Positions 1-8,081 of a stretch of 34,573 nt of DNA are shown one piece after another. This stretch comes from Bacteroidota bacterium. GTDB lineage: Bacteria > Bacteroidota > Ignavibacteria > SZUA-365. The translations under genes were made by a program, and so were the position numbers. The stretch is taken from the NCBI GenBank assembly GCA_014860565.1, contig JACZJN010000147.1, positions 1 to 34,573 on the forward strand. Reading direction: 5' to 3'. The first letter of the stretch is position 1. The number at the start of each line of letters is the position of its first letter. Below the pieces are notes generated by a model. The model had not been told where the DNA came from. It saw nothing but the letters and a program-made list of their open reading frames with translations, and did not search any database.

Positions 1-518
1 TCTGTCATCAGGACAATCTGAATACGGACGGCATTTATCCTGGCAAATACACATACAATGACGATTTCACCCCGGCACAGCAGGCCGGCGTGGCGATGGA
101 AAACTATGATCTCGCCTGGCAGGAACTCGCACACGAAGGCGATATCCTTGTAGGCGGCTTCAATTTCGGTACCGGGAGTTCGCGCGAGCAGGCGGCAACG
201 GCGCTGAAGTATCGTGGAATCCGCATGGTGCTCGCCGGCTCGCTGAGCGAGACCTATGCCCGCAACGCGATCAACAACGGTTTCCTCGTGGTGGAAGCTC
301 CGGATCTGGTTTTGGATCTCAAAAAGCGATTCGGAACGGAGGCGTTGACACTGCGCACCGGATTACGTGCGTCAGTGGACTTTCGGCGTTCGGAAATTCT
401 CGTCGACGATACATCCTACGCCATCGATCCGGTGGGACCCGCGGCACAGGAGCTCATTCTTGTAGGCGGGCTTGAAGCCTGGGTGAGTGCGAACATCGCT
501 TCGAAATCCGAAAACTGA
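1..518 (+). CDS. Homoaconitase-like aconitase-family protein, C-terminal swivel domain (5'-truncated by window edge)
   Basis: The reading frame is open from base 3 to the stop at 516-518, so only the last ~172 residues are present and the true start lies outside the window; the GTG at 90 is internal. The visible part is the aconitase swivel domain. It carries the segment NTDGIYPGKYTY followed by the active-site loop GTGSSREQAATAL. In this superfamily the SSRE arginine/serine loop contacts the substrate carboxylates, while the [4Fe-4S] cysteines sit in the missing N-terminal part. The wording of both motifs is closer to fungal-type homoaconitase (LYS4/LysF) than to AcnA/AcnB or small LeuD subunits. 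Likely reaction: dehydration/rehydration of homocitrate or a related tricarboxylate. The fusion to an upstream large domain is expected but unseen. A MmgE/PrpD hydro-lyase follows 83 bp downstream. The substrate is inference. Confidence 0.8.
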   Translation, partial: CHQDNLNTDGIYPGKYTYNDDFTPAQQAGVAMENYDLAWQELAHEGDILVGGFNFGTGSSREQAATALKYRGIRMVLAGSLSETYARNAINNGFLVVEAPDLVLDLKKRFGTEALTLRTGLRASVDFRRSEILVDDTSYAIDPVGPAAQELILVGGLEAWVSANIASKSEN

Positions 519-601
519 CGCCCGCTTCTTCGGATGAACTGCAGCGAAATATTTTTCGACGAATCAGACACCGTAATACACATCGCTCACAAGGAAGACT
601 T

Positions 602-1969
602 ATGGACAAAAGCATTTCAAGGCAGATAGCTGAATTCGCGGTCGGCCTGCGCTATGAAGATCTCCCGGAAAATGTCCTACACGAGGTCAAGCGCTACCTG
701 TACGATTCCATCGGCTGTGCCTATGGCGCGACGCACACAAAAGACGTGAGCATCATGCGCGAACTCTATCGCGACATGGGCGGGAAGGAAGAAGCGACGA
801 TCATCGGTTTCGGCGATAAAATGCCGGCGGTGAACGCGACGCTTGTCAATTCCCTCATGGTACGCGCGCTGGACTTCAATGACATCTACTGGAAGGAAGA
901 CCCTTCCCATCCCTCCGATATCATTCCCGCAGCACTCGCCATGGGTGAGCGCATGAATGCGTCGATGAAGGACGTGATCACGGCGATCGTACTCGCCTAC
1001 GAATTCGAGCAGCGCCTGTGCGAGTTTGCCGTCCCCGGCGTGCGTGAACGCAAATGGCATCATGCCACACTGACGCAATTCGTTTCTCCGATCGTGGCTG
1101 GCAAGCTGCTCGGACTCGACGTCGACAAGATGGTGCATGCCATCGGCATCAACGGCTGCCACAATCACACGATCGGCTGTCCGACCGCCGGCAAGCTGAC
1201 CATGATGAAAAATACAGTCGATCCGATGGCGGTGCAGACGGGTGTTTTCGCCGCGCTGATGGCGGAAAAGGGCTATTCCGGTACCGAAGCAGTGTTCGAG
1301 GGCAAGGAAGGTCTCATGGATGTGTTCGGTCCCGACTGGGATCTCGAGAAACTGCTGGGCGGACTCGGCCAGAAATTCAAGATTCTCGAGTGCAGCATGA
1401 AAGCCTTCCCGACGGAGGCGCTGACCCATACCCATCTGAGCTGTACGCTGAAGGTCGTCACCGAGAACGATATTTCGTATGATCAGATCGAGGAAGTGCG
1501 GCTGACAACCATCGCACGGGCCTGTGATATCCTGTTCGATCCGCACAAGTATCGCCCCGAGTCGCGTGAAACCGCCGATCATTCTCTTCCGTACTGCGTC
1601 GCGGCCTGTCTGGTCGATCACAAGATCACGACTCAGTCATTTTCCGACGAGAAACTCAAGGATCCGAGGATCTGGGAAGTGATCGACCGGATCAAGGGTG
1701 ACGCCTCGGTCGAGTTCGAAGAGATGTTTCCCGCGAAACAGCCTTCGCGCGTCGTCGTCACAACGAAAGACGGCAAAAAGTACGAAGAGTATCTCGAATA
1801 CCCGAAAGGCGATCCGCGCGAACCTATGACGATGGAGGATCTCGAGAACAAGTTCAACGCGCTCTCGAGCAAACTTCTTTCTGTCGAAGCGCAGGCAGAA
1901 AAGCGGGACATCATCTTCTCATGTGAGGAATATTCCGTGCGTGATTTCATGAAGAGTATGATCGTGTAA
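602..1969 (+). CDS. MmgE/PrpD family protein (2-methylcitrate dehydratase-like)
   Basis: The 455-residue protein has the length and pattern of the MmgE/PrpD family. The N-terminal all-helical domain begins ISRQIAEFAVGLRYEDLP, where the family usually has an 'ia.f...l.y.dlP..v' opening. It is followed by a DSIGCAYGA segment, an NSLMVRALDFND motif (family form: N....H.ldfDD) and PSDIIPAALA. The C-terminal lid/dimer domain ends the chain. Known members dehydrate 2-methylcitrate (PrpD) or decarboxylate cis-aconitate (IrgI/CAD); the substrate here cannot be read from sequence. The start at 602 has an AAGGAAG Shine-Dalgarno six bases upstream. Cytoplasmic. Its pairing with an aconitase-family enzyme upstream suggests a shared tri- or dicarboxylate pathway. 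Two tandem hairpins follow the stop. Confidence 0.88.
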   Translation: MDKSISRQIAEFAVGLRYEDLPENVLHEVKRYLYDSIGCAYGATHTKDVSIMRELYRDMGGKEEATIIGFGDKMPAVNATLVNSLMVRALDFNDIYWKEDPSHPSDIIPAALAMGERMNASMKDVITAIVLAYEFEQRLCEFAVPGVRERKWHHATLTQFVSPIVAGKLLGLDVDKMVHAIGINGCHNHTIGCPTAGKLTMMKNTVDPMAVQTGVFAALMAEKGYSGTEAVFEGKEGLMDVFGPDWDLEKLLGGLGQKFKILECSMKAFPTEALTHTHLSCTLKVVTENDISYDQIEEVRLTTIARACDILFDPHKYRPESRETADHSLPYCVAACLVDHKITTQSFSDEKLKDPRIWEVIDRIKGDASVEFEEMFPAKQPSRVVVTTKDGKKYEEYLEYPKGDPREPMTMEDLENKFNALSSKLLSVEAQAEKRDIIFSCEEYSVRDFMKSMIV

Positions 1970-1995
1970 CCGTCTCGCATTCCAGTTTCGCATGT

Positions 1996-2014
1996 GATGA
2001 GGACTGTCCTCATC
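1996..2014 (+). terminator. First of two tandem hairpins after the PrpD-like gene
   Basis: A perfect 8-bp stem, gatgagga (1996-2003) with tcctcatc (2007-2014), has a 3-base loop and is followed by gttttc. Alone it would be a weak terminator. It sits seven bases before a stronger one. Confidence 0.5.
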
Positions 2015-2020
2015 GTTTTC

Positions 2021-2049
2021 AGGGTGGCAATTGGCCACCCTTTGTTTTT
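2021..2049 (+). terminator. Rho-independent terminator
   Basis: A perfect 8-bp stem, agggtggc (2021-2028) and gccaccct (2034-2041), encloses a 5-base loop. It is followed immediately by ttgttttt. It separates the carboxylate-metabolism genes from the sensor kinase that begins ~30 bp later. Confidence 0.85.
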
Positions 2050-2079
2050 GCACAGAATTCGACTAGCTTTTTGCACTGA

Positions 2080-5000
2080 TTGTCGTTTCCACAGCAACCA
2101 CGATCCCCCGTGATTCGATACCGCATTACGTATTTGTTCGTATTTCTGTCGATCGTTGTAATGGACGGCGACCCGCTCTTTGCGCAGCTGCACGATCGTT
2201 TCCGCTTTGACCACCTGCGCGTCGAGCAGGGGCTTTCCCAGGGTTCCGTCAATGATATGCTGCAAGACAGCAGGGGCTTTCTGTGGATAGCGACAGATGA
2301 CGGTCTCAACCGTTTTGATGGGTATCAGTTCCTGGTTTTCAGGCCCGATCAAACAAATCCCGGTTCCATCACAGGGAATGTGCTATCGGCACTGGCAGAG
2401 GATTCAGAGGGTCGTTTATGGATTGGTGCGTCGTCCGCCGGTCTTCAATGGTATGACCCGAAATCCGGACTGTTCACTTCCGCTCCCGCGAATGTCTCCG
2501 GCGGGAGCACCCTTTTAAGCAGTGTGATCACCGCACTTCAGATCGACGGAAGGGATCGCGTCTGGATCGGTACGGACAATGCGGGCCTTCTGCTCTACGA
2601 CCCGCCGACACAGAACCTCAGCTCGGTGGAGCTGGCCGGGACGGACAAGAGCGTGAAGGTGTTCGATATCGCGATGACGCGTTCGGGAAAATTGTTCATG
2701 GCCTGCGGTGACGCCGGTCTCATCGCGCTTGATCCGGAGAGCCGTGCCACGCAGCACATCCCGCTCCCGGCCGAAATAATACAAGCCGGTAGAACCGGAA
2801 TCGTCAGGGTTGCCATGGAAGGCTCTCGCTACCTTTGGGTCGCAACGGATGACAGCCGCGTTCACCGTTACGACGTTCGTACCGGTGTCTGGAGAGTATT
2901 CAAACTTCTGGAGGCAACACAGGACGGATACATGGTTGACATCCGGGGGATGTCGGTGGATGCCGAAGGGAATATTTGGATCGCGACGGCTTCTGACGGA
3001 TTGTTTGTCCTTCAAACGCAGAGTAGACGAATCACACACGTCCGCGAAGACAGAGTGATCGCTTCTTCGCTGCCGAGCAACAGTATTCGCAGTCTTTTTG
3101 TGGATCGGCTTGGAAACGTTTGGATCGGCATGAATGGGAGTGGCCTGGCGCTTCATTCACCAGCAGTCAAGGCCTTCAATCTGCTTGTACCGGGGCTGCG
3201 CAGCGGTGTCGATCTGACTATCCACAGTTATCGTGCAATCTTTGAGGATGGAGATTCCGTGCTTTGGCTCGGCGGATATCGCGGTTTCAATCGACTGGAC
3301 CGGAAATCCGGAACCGTAACGGTATATCCGCGAGATCCCTCGGCCGGACAAGGGAGCGGTGCAACACGTGGCATCAACGGCGGAGATGTGTTCGTCATTC
3401 ACCCTGATCCCGTCGATTCGCTGCGCTCCCTTCTGCTCGGAACCGAAGGGGATGGACTCTATCGATTCGACAAGGAAAGGGGATTGTTCCAGCGGGTTAT
3501 ACTGGAAGACGATCATGGAGGATTTGTTCATACACCGGGTACCAGTGTCTACGAGATCTGCCGCACCCACGATAAAGATCTATGGATCGGAGGATCCAGC
3601 GGTCTCTGGCGCTGGCGATACAGGCAGAAGGGGAGCCTCCCGGTCCGTGTTGCTCCGGGATATTTCAGTGTTCGGCAAGGCGGCATCTATGCGATCCATG
3701 AGGATCGCAACGGGTTTCTATGGATTGGGACCGCGAGAAATGGCCTGGCAATGCTTGACAGGCTTACGAATGATATCACGGAGTTCAGGCATCTCTCCTC
3801 GGATACAAACTCTCTGAGCAGCAATTCCGTGAAATGTATTTTCGAAGACAGCCGCGGCATTCTTTGGATCGGCACTTCCTTTGGTCTGAACAGCATGAAT
3901 CGGAGGAATGGCACCTTCCGGGTCTATACTTCCCGCGATGGTTTGCCCAATGACGTCATCTATGGAATACTGGAAGACGCCTCGGGCTTTCTGTGGCTGA
4001 GCACGAACAGCGGTCTTGCCCGCTTCCATCCCGATTACGGCGTACTCTCGACCTATGATGTGCACGACGGGCTGCAGGGCAACGAATTCAACACCGCGGC
4101 ATTCTTCCGGAGTCGCTCGGGCGAGCTCTTTTTCGGCGGCGTACAAGGACTGACATATTTCTTTCCAGACCAGATATCCCGGAATCGTGCGATTCCGCCA
4201 GTGGTCGTTACCGGGGTGCGTGCGGGGAACCGGGCTGTGTTTCTCCGCAACGGAGGCGTTGGGCCGGATACCGTCCGTCTGGATTATCGCGATGAATCCA
4301 TCACATTCACGTTTGCAGCACTCAGCTATTACCGTCCCGAAAAGAATCGCTACCGCTACCGCATTGACGGCCGCAATGATTCGTGGATCGACCTGGGGAA
4401 TGAGCGTTACCTCAATTTTGCCGGGCTCAGCCCAGGCGAATATATTCTGCATGTACAGGGATCAAACAACGACGGAGTCTGGAATGAAAAGGGCGTTACC
4501 ATCACGCTGATCATACAGCCACCGTTTTGGGCATCGTGGTGGTTTCGCCTGCTTGTCGGACTCCTCCTCTCAATTCTGGTATATCTCGGATTCCGCTGGC
4601 GCATGACAGTGGTACGCGCGCAGGAGCGGAGGCTCTCTGTCGAGGTCGAACAACGCACAAGCGAATTGCAGCATTCCAATGCGAACCTGCTTCTCGAAAT
4701 CGAAGAACGGAAGAGGGCGGAAGCGGAAGCCTACCGCGCGAATGCGACGAAATCTGAATTCCTCGCTCATATCAGCCATGAAATACGGACTCCTATGAAC
4801 GCCATTCTCGGGTTCACGGAACTGCTTCATGACAGAATATACGATGTAGAACTCCGGGATTATCTTGAGTCCATCTCCGTGTCGGGCAAAACACTGCTCA
4901 CGCTCATCAATGACATTCTCGATCTCTCCAAAATTGAGGCTGGGAAACTCGATCTCGTATATCAGCCCGTGAGCATACGCGACATCACCGATGAAATCCG

Positions 5001-5865
5001 TCTGCTGTTTGCCTATCAGGTCAGCAGAAAACAGCTCGCGTTTGAAGTCAGCATTGATGAAAGCGTTCCTCCGCTGCTGTATCTCGATGAAACCCGCGTT
5101 CGTCAGATTCTTCTCAATCTTGTGGGAAATGCCGTCAAGTTCACCGATAAGGGACGCATCTCGATCGAGGTGAAAAGTTCGAAACACGTAAAGGACACGT
5201 GTACGTTGAGCATCCACGTGATTGATACCGGGGTTGGCATCGCTCCGTCTCAGCAGCAGCGCGTTTTCGAACCGTTTCGGCAGGGAGGCCGGGGGAGAAA
5301 TACCGATTACAGCGGCACCGGGCTCGGCCTGGCCATCACGCAGCGACTGATCCAGATGATGGGCGGGGAGATTTCACTCGTTTCTCGCCTCGGCAGTGGT
5401 TCCACATTTCGCATTACCTTTTCCGCGGTATCGGTTGCCGCTCAAACAATGGATCTGGATTTCGGTGATCCGATGCAGGGAGAAGAGGCGCCTGCCGTGG
5501 AGGCGGTGCGGGAAGAAGCCCTGCTGCAGCATGAGGAAATCGAAGCGGAAGCCACGGCGGCGAAAGAGGACTTGCGCGCTCTGTACGACGAGTTGTCTGG
5601 AGTGGAGCTGCTTCGCTGGGAGCGCTTGAAGCGCACCTATCTCATGCATGAAATCGAGAGCTTCGCAGTTGATCAGCTGCATCGTGCGGCACGGGTGTCT
5701 TACCCCCCGCTTGCTGACTGGAGTGAACGCCTCGTCCGTGAGGTGCGAAGCTTTGATATGGAACACCTGCCGATTACATTGGAGGAGTTCCCATGCATTC
5801 TCGCCGTATTGCACGAAAAGGGAAAGGAATTCCCCTCTGCCTCCGAGGGGACAGACACTGATTGA
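2080..5865 (+). CDS. Membrane sensor histidine kinase with Reg_prop beta-propellers, Y_Y_Y domain and C-terminal extension
   Basis: A large kinase of up to 1261 residues. Residues ~30-700 contain about a dozen Reg_prop repeats, each with a core like DSRGFLWIATDDGLNRFD, consistent with two seven-bladed periplasmic propellers. A Y_Y_Y domain (~705-810) and a TM helix (~816-841) follow. HisKA has the phospho-acceptor His900 in SHEIRTP. HATPase has NLVGNAVKF, DTGVGI and GTGLGLA (to ~1112). A Glu/Ala-rich helix and a ~120-residue helical extension end the chain. This is the layout of Bacteroidota hybrid two-component sensors, but there is no receiver or AraC/HTH domain; the next gene supplies a receiver. 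The listed start is TTG; a GTG at 2110 gives a tidier signal peptide (IRYRITYLFVFLSIVV). Neither has a clear Shine-Dalgarno. Ligand unknown. Confidence 0.9.
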   Translation: MSFPQQPRSPVIRYRITYLFVFLSIVVMDGDPLFAQLHDRFRFDHLRVEQGLSQGSVNDMLQDSRGFLWIATDDGLNRFDGYQFLVFRPDQTNPGSITGNVLSALAEDSEGRLWIGASSAGLQWYDPKSGLFTSAPANVSGGSTLLSSVITALQIDGRDRVWIGTDNAGLLLYDPPTQNLSSVELAGTDKSVKVFDIAMTRSGKLFMACGDAGLIALDPESRATQHIPLPAEIIQAGRTGIVRVAMEGSRYLWVATDDSRVHRYDVRTGVWRVFKLLEATQDGYMVDIRGMSVDAEGNIWIATASDGLFVLQTQSRRITHVREDRVIASSLPSNSIRSLFVDRLGNVWIGMNGSGLALHSPAVKAFNLLVPGLRSGVDLTIHSYRAIFEDGDSVLWLGGYRGFNRLDRKSGTVTVYPRDPSAGQGSGATRGINGGDVFVIHPDPVDSLRSLLLGTEGDGLYRFDKERGLFQRVILEDDHGGFVHTPGTSVYEICRTHDKDLWIGGSSGLWRWRYRQKGSLPVRVAPGYFSVRQGGIYAIHEDRNGFLWIGTARNGLAMLDRLTNDITEFRHLSSDTNSLSSNSVKCIFEDSRGILWIGTSFGLNSMNRRNGTFRVYTSRDGLPNDVIYGILEDASGFLWLSTNSGLARFHPDYGVLSTYDVHDGLQGNEFNTAAFFRSRSGELFFGGVQGLTYFFPDQISRNRAIPPVVVTGVRAGNRAVFLRNGGVGPDTVRLDYRDESITFTFAALSYYRPEKNRYRYRIDGRNDSWIDLGNERYLNFAGLSPGEYILHVQGSNNDGVWNEKGVTITLIIQPPFWASWWFRLLVGLLLSILVYLGFRWRMTVVRAQERRLSVEVEQRTSELQHSNANLLLEIEERKRAEAEAYRANATKSEFLAHISHEIRTPMNAILGFTELLHDRIYDVELRDYLESISVSGKTLLTLINDILDLSKIEAGKLDLVYQPVSIRDITDEIRLLFAYQVSRKQLAFEVSIDESVPPLLYLDETRVRQILLNLVGNAVKFTDKGRISIEVKSSKHVKDTCTLSIHVIDTGVGIAPSQQQRVFEPFRQGGRGRNTDYSGTGLGLAITQRLIQMMGGEISLVSRLGSGSTFRITFSAVSVAAQTMDLDFGDPMQGEEAPAVEAVREEALLQHEEIEAEATAAKEDLRALYDELSGVELLRWERLKRTYLMHEIESFAVDQLHRAARVSYPPLADWSERLVREVRSFDMEHLPITLEEFPCILAVLHEKGKEFPSASEGTDTD

Positions 5866-5877
5866 CAGCGGAAAACC

Positions 5878-6978
5878 ATGATTGAAAAGAACGCACTCAT
5901 TCTCATCGTCGATGACGTCACCAGGAATCTCCAGGTACTCGGTAGCTTCCTGCGGGAAGCGCATTATGACGTATCCGCTGCGGTGAGCGGGAAACAGGCT
6001 ATCGAAATCGCAGCCGACGTAAATCCGGATCTGATACTCCTCGATATAATGATGCCGGAAATGGACGGATTCGAAACCTGCAGGCGTCTGAAATCCGATG
6101 AGCGTACCCGGGACATTCCCGTTGTTTTCCTGACCGCCAAGACGGCGGAAGAGGATATTGTGCACGGGTTCGAACTCGGAGCGGTCGACTACATTACAAA
6201 ACCGTTTCAACGGCAGGAATTACTTGAGCGGGTTCGTGTGCACGTCGACTTGCGTCGATCCCGACTCGAGCTTGCACGCACCGTGCGGGACAAGGACAAA
6301 CTGTTTTCCATCATCGCGCACGACCTTCGCGGGCCGCTCGGCAGTTTCATGAGCATATCGGACTATCTGACCGAGAATCTTGATGAACTGGACCTCAAGG
6401 AAATAAAACCGCTTTTTCGGGAAATGCGGCAGACGAGCAAGAGTGTTTATGCATTGCTCGAGAATCTGCTCGAATGGTCCAGGATTCAACTTGGCACTGT
6501 AGCATTTCATCCATCGGAATTCAAGCTCGCCTCGGTCGCGATCAATGTGGAAGCGATCGTCCGCGCACAGGTCATCCACAAGGAATTGACGCTCGAAAAT
6601 CTGATCCAGGACGATATTCTCGTCATGGCCGATCCACAGATGATCTCCACTGTTCTCCGCAACCTCGTATCCAATGCGATCAAGTACACGCCCCGCGGAG
6701 GCAGGATCTATCTTGAAGCCCAGCGAGAAGAGCGGTCATCGCTTGTGACGGTGTACGTGCGCGACACCGGGGTAGGCATGAGTGAACAAATGCAGTCCGC
6801 GCTTTCAGAAGGAGCGCAGGTCAACAGCATGCCGGGTACGGAAAAGGAGAAGGGGACAGGATTGGGAATGATGCTCTGCCGCGAGATGATTGCGCGACAC
6901 GGACAGCAGTTGAAGGTCGAATCGGCGATCGGAGAGGGCAGTACGTTCTCGTTTACGCTCGAACTTGCGGGGCCATGA
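5878..6978 (+). CDS. Response regulator-histidine kinase fusion (REC-HisKA-HATPase)
   Basis: A soluble 366-residue protein with no TM segment. The receiver (~5-125) has acidic residues D12-D13, phospho-acceptor D56 in LLDIMMPEMDG and K108 in TKPF. HisKA has His148 in IAHDLRGP. HATPase has RNLVSNAIKY (~261-270), DTGVG (~296-300) and GTGLGM (~326-331), so it should be catalytically competent. It begins 12 bp after the propeller kinase and is presumably co-transcribed. The simplest reading is that the membrane kinase phosphorylates this receiver, which then gates the cytoplasmic kinase; the final output is not in the window. Its 3' end overlaps the converging DUF362 gene by 26 bp. The 24412-25701 product has the same architecture. 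Confidence 0.9.
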   Translation: MIEKNALILIVDDVTRNLQVLGSFLREAHYDVSAAVSGKQAIEIAADVNPDLILLDIMMPEMDGFETCRRLKSDERTRDIPVVFLTAKTAEEDIVHGFELGAVDYITKPFQRQELLERVRVHVDLRRSRLELARTVRDKDKLFSIIAHDLRGPLGSFMSISDYLTENLDELDLKEIKPLFREMRQTSKSVYALLENLLEWSRIQLGTVAFHPSEFKLASVAINVEAIVRAQVIHKELTLENLIQDDILVMADPQMISTVLRNLVSNAIKYTPRGGRIYLEAQREERSSLVTVYVRDTGVGMSEQMQSALSEGAQVNSMPGTEKEKGTGLGMMLCREMIARHGQQLKVESAIGEGSTFSFTLELAGP

Positions 6979-8071
6979 CGCCGCTCTTCCTGTAATCGGC
7001 AAACATTTTTCCCCAGGGAGTGGTCTCGAGCCAGTGCTCGAAGGTCTTGCGATCCTTGAGCGGCCAGCGATAGTAATCATGATACACTTCTGAGCCGGCC
7101 ACGAAAATATGCACGAGCGGCGTGTGGAAAAAGAGCTTCTGCATGCTCTTCAGCGGACCGAACCACATGATGTCGCCGACACGGCTTGCCCCGTTGTCGC
7201 CTACTTCGAAATGCCAGTTCTCGTCACTGATGTCGTCGCCGACAATTTCGATATCGCGCACGTCGCCGGTGCCGAGGCCCCGGTCGTGAGCGAGTCGCAC
7301 GTACTTCAAATCCGAAAGAGGATCGAACCCCATCAGCTTCGCGGCCACTGCGTCGATCGCCACCTGATCAGCGCTGGCGAGAATGACGTTCTTGATTTCC
7401 GGGTACATCGTACGTGGTCCGGGACCGTTCCCGGCTGTCGTTCCATCCATGACGGCGAACACCCCCGAATGAATCTCCTTCTGTATCGCCAGCAGATCCA
7501 CGAGTGTCTCATGGATCCAGCTGTGCGTGTAATGCCGCTTGGTGTTGAGCAGTCCCCCGAAGGCATTTTTCATCGCGCCAGTGGTGGTTGTGTAGATGTG
7601 GCATTTGACAGTGGGGAGATGAATGATATTCTTTCCGAAAAAATACTCCGGAATAAAAATCCCTTCAGGATAGATGCGCGAAAGCGCGAGCATGTCGGCC
7701 TTTGGCTCGTAGCGTACCCATTTCATGTCCTCTTCCTTGAAATTGAAGAGAACCGGGATATCGTAGTGCTTGAAGATCGGTACGTACCCGTTGAGATCTT
7801 CCCCCTTGAATGCGTCCGTCACGACAGTCTTGTTCTGCACGCAGGAGATGTCGTCGTATCCGTGTTTGCGTAGTCCCTGTACTACTCCTTCCATTTGCCA
7901 CGGCGTAGTGTTGGCACCCGGGAAAGGGAAATGCCAGCTTATGTTGTCCTTGAGAATGGTGGTGGCGGAGCGATCCAGCGCCTCGGTCATTCCGGCAATT
8001 TCCATGAGCCTGACATAATCGTCTAGCACCGTATCGGGGGAGGTGCGCAGAACCGCGACTTTGCTTTTCAT
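6953..8071 (-). CDS. DUF362 domain protein (no ferredoxin domain)
   Basis: A 372-residue protein whose core matches the DUF362 pattern: a lysine/histidine segment (HLPTVKCHIYTTTTGAMKN), an AFGGLLNTKRHYTH stretch, the MDGTTAGNGPGP motif, and a SADQVAIDAVAAKLMGFDP segment. Many DUF362 proteins carry a C-terminal 2x[4Fe-4S] ferredoxin; here only two cysteines are seen and no CxxCxxC. Function is not established for this branch. The frame is open to 8224, but ATG at 8071 is preferred because it starts MKSKVAVL, begins just after the upstream stop at 8082, and fits family N-termini. It is the last gene of the minus-strand run, ten bases after the UbiA-family gene, and ends inside the 3' end of the convergent kinase gene. 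Confidence 0.8.
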   Translation of the reverse strand: MKSKVAVLRTSPDTVLDDYVRLMEIAGMTEALDRSATTILKDNISWHFPFPGANTTPWQMEGVVQGLRKHGYDDISCVQNKTVVTDAFKGEDLNGYVPIFKHYDIPVLFNFKEEDMKWVRYEPKADMLALSRIYPEGIFIPEYFFGKNIIHLPTVKCHIYTTTTGAMKNAFGGLLNTKRHYTHSWIHETLVDLLAIQKEIHSGVFAVMDGTTAGNGPGPRTMYPEIKNVILASADQVAIDAVAAKLMGFDPLSDLKYVRLAHDRGLGTGDVRDIEIVGDDISDENWHFEVGDNGASRVGDIMWFGPLKSMQKLFFHTPLVHIFVAGSEVYHDYYRWPLKDRKTFEHWLETTPWGKMFADYRKSGVMAPQVRA

Positions 8072-8081
8072 GAGTGAGCTT

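Noticed and set aside
677-1621. Long minus-strand open frame opposite the PrpD-like gene
   Set aside because: It is a mirror of a clearly recognised family protein on the plus strand, its translation is low-information and His/Arg-rich, and it has no ribosome site.
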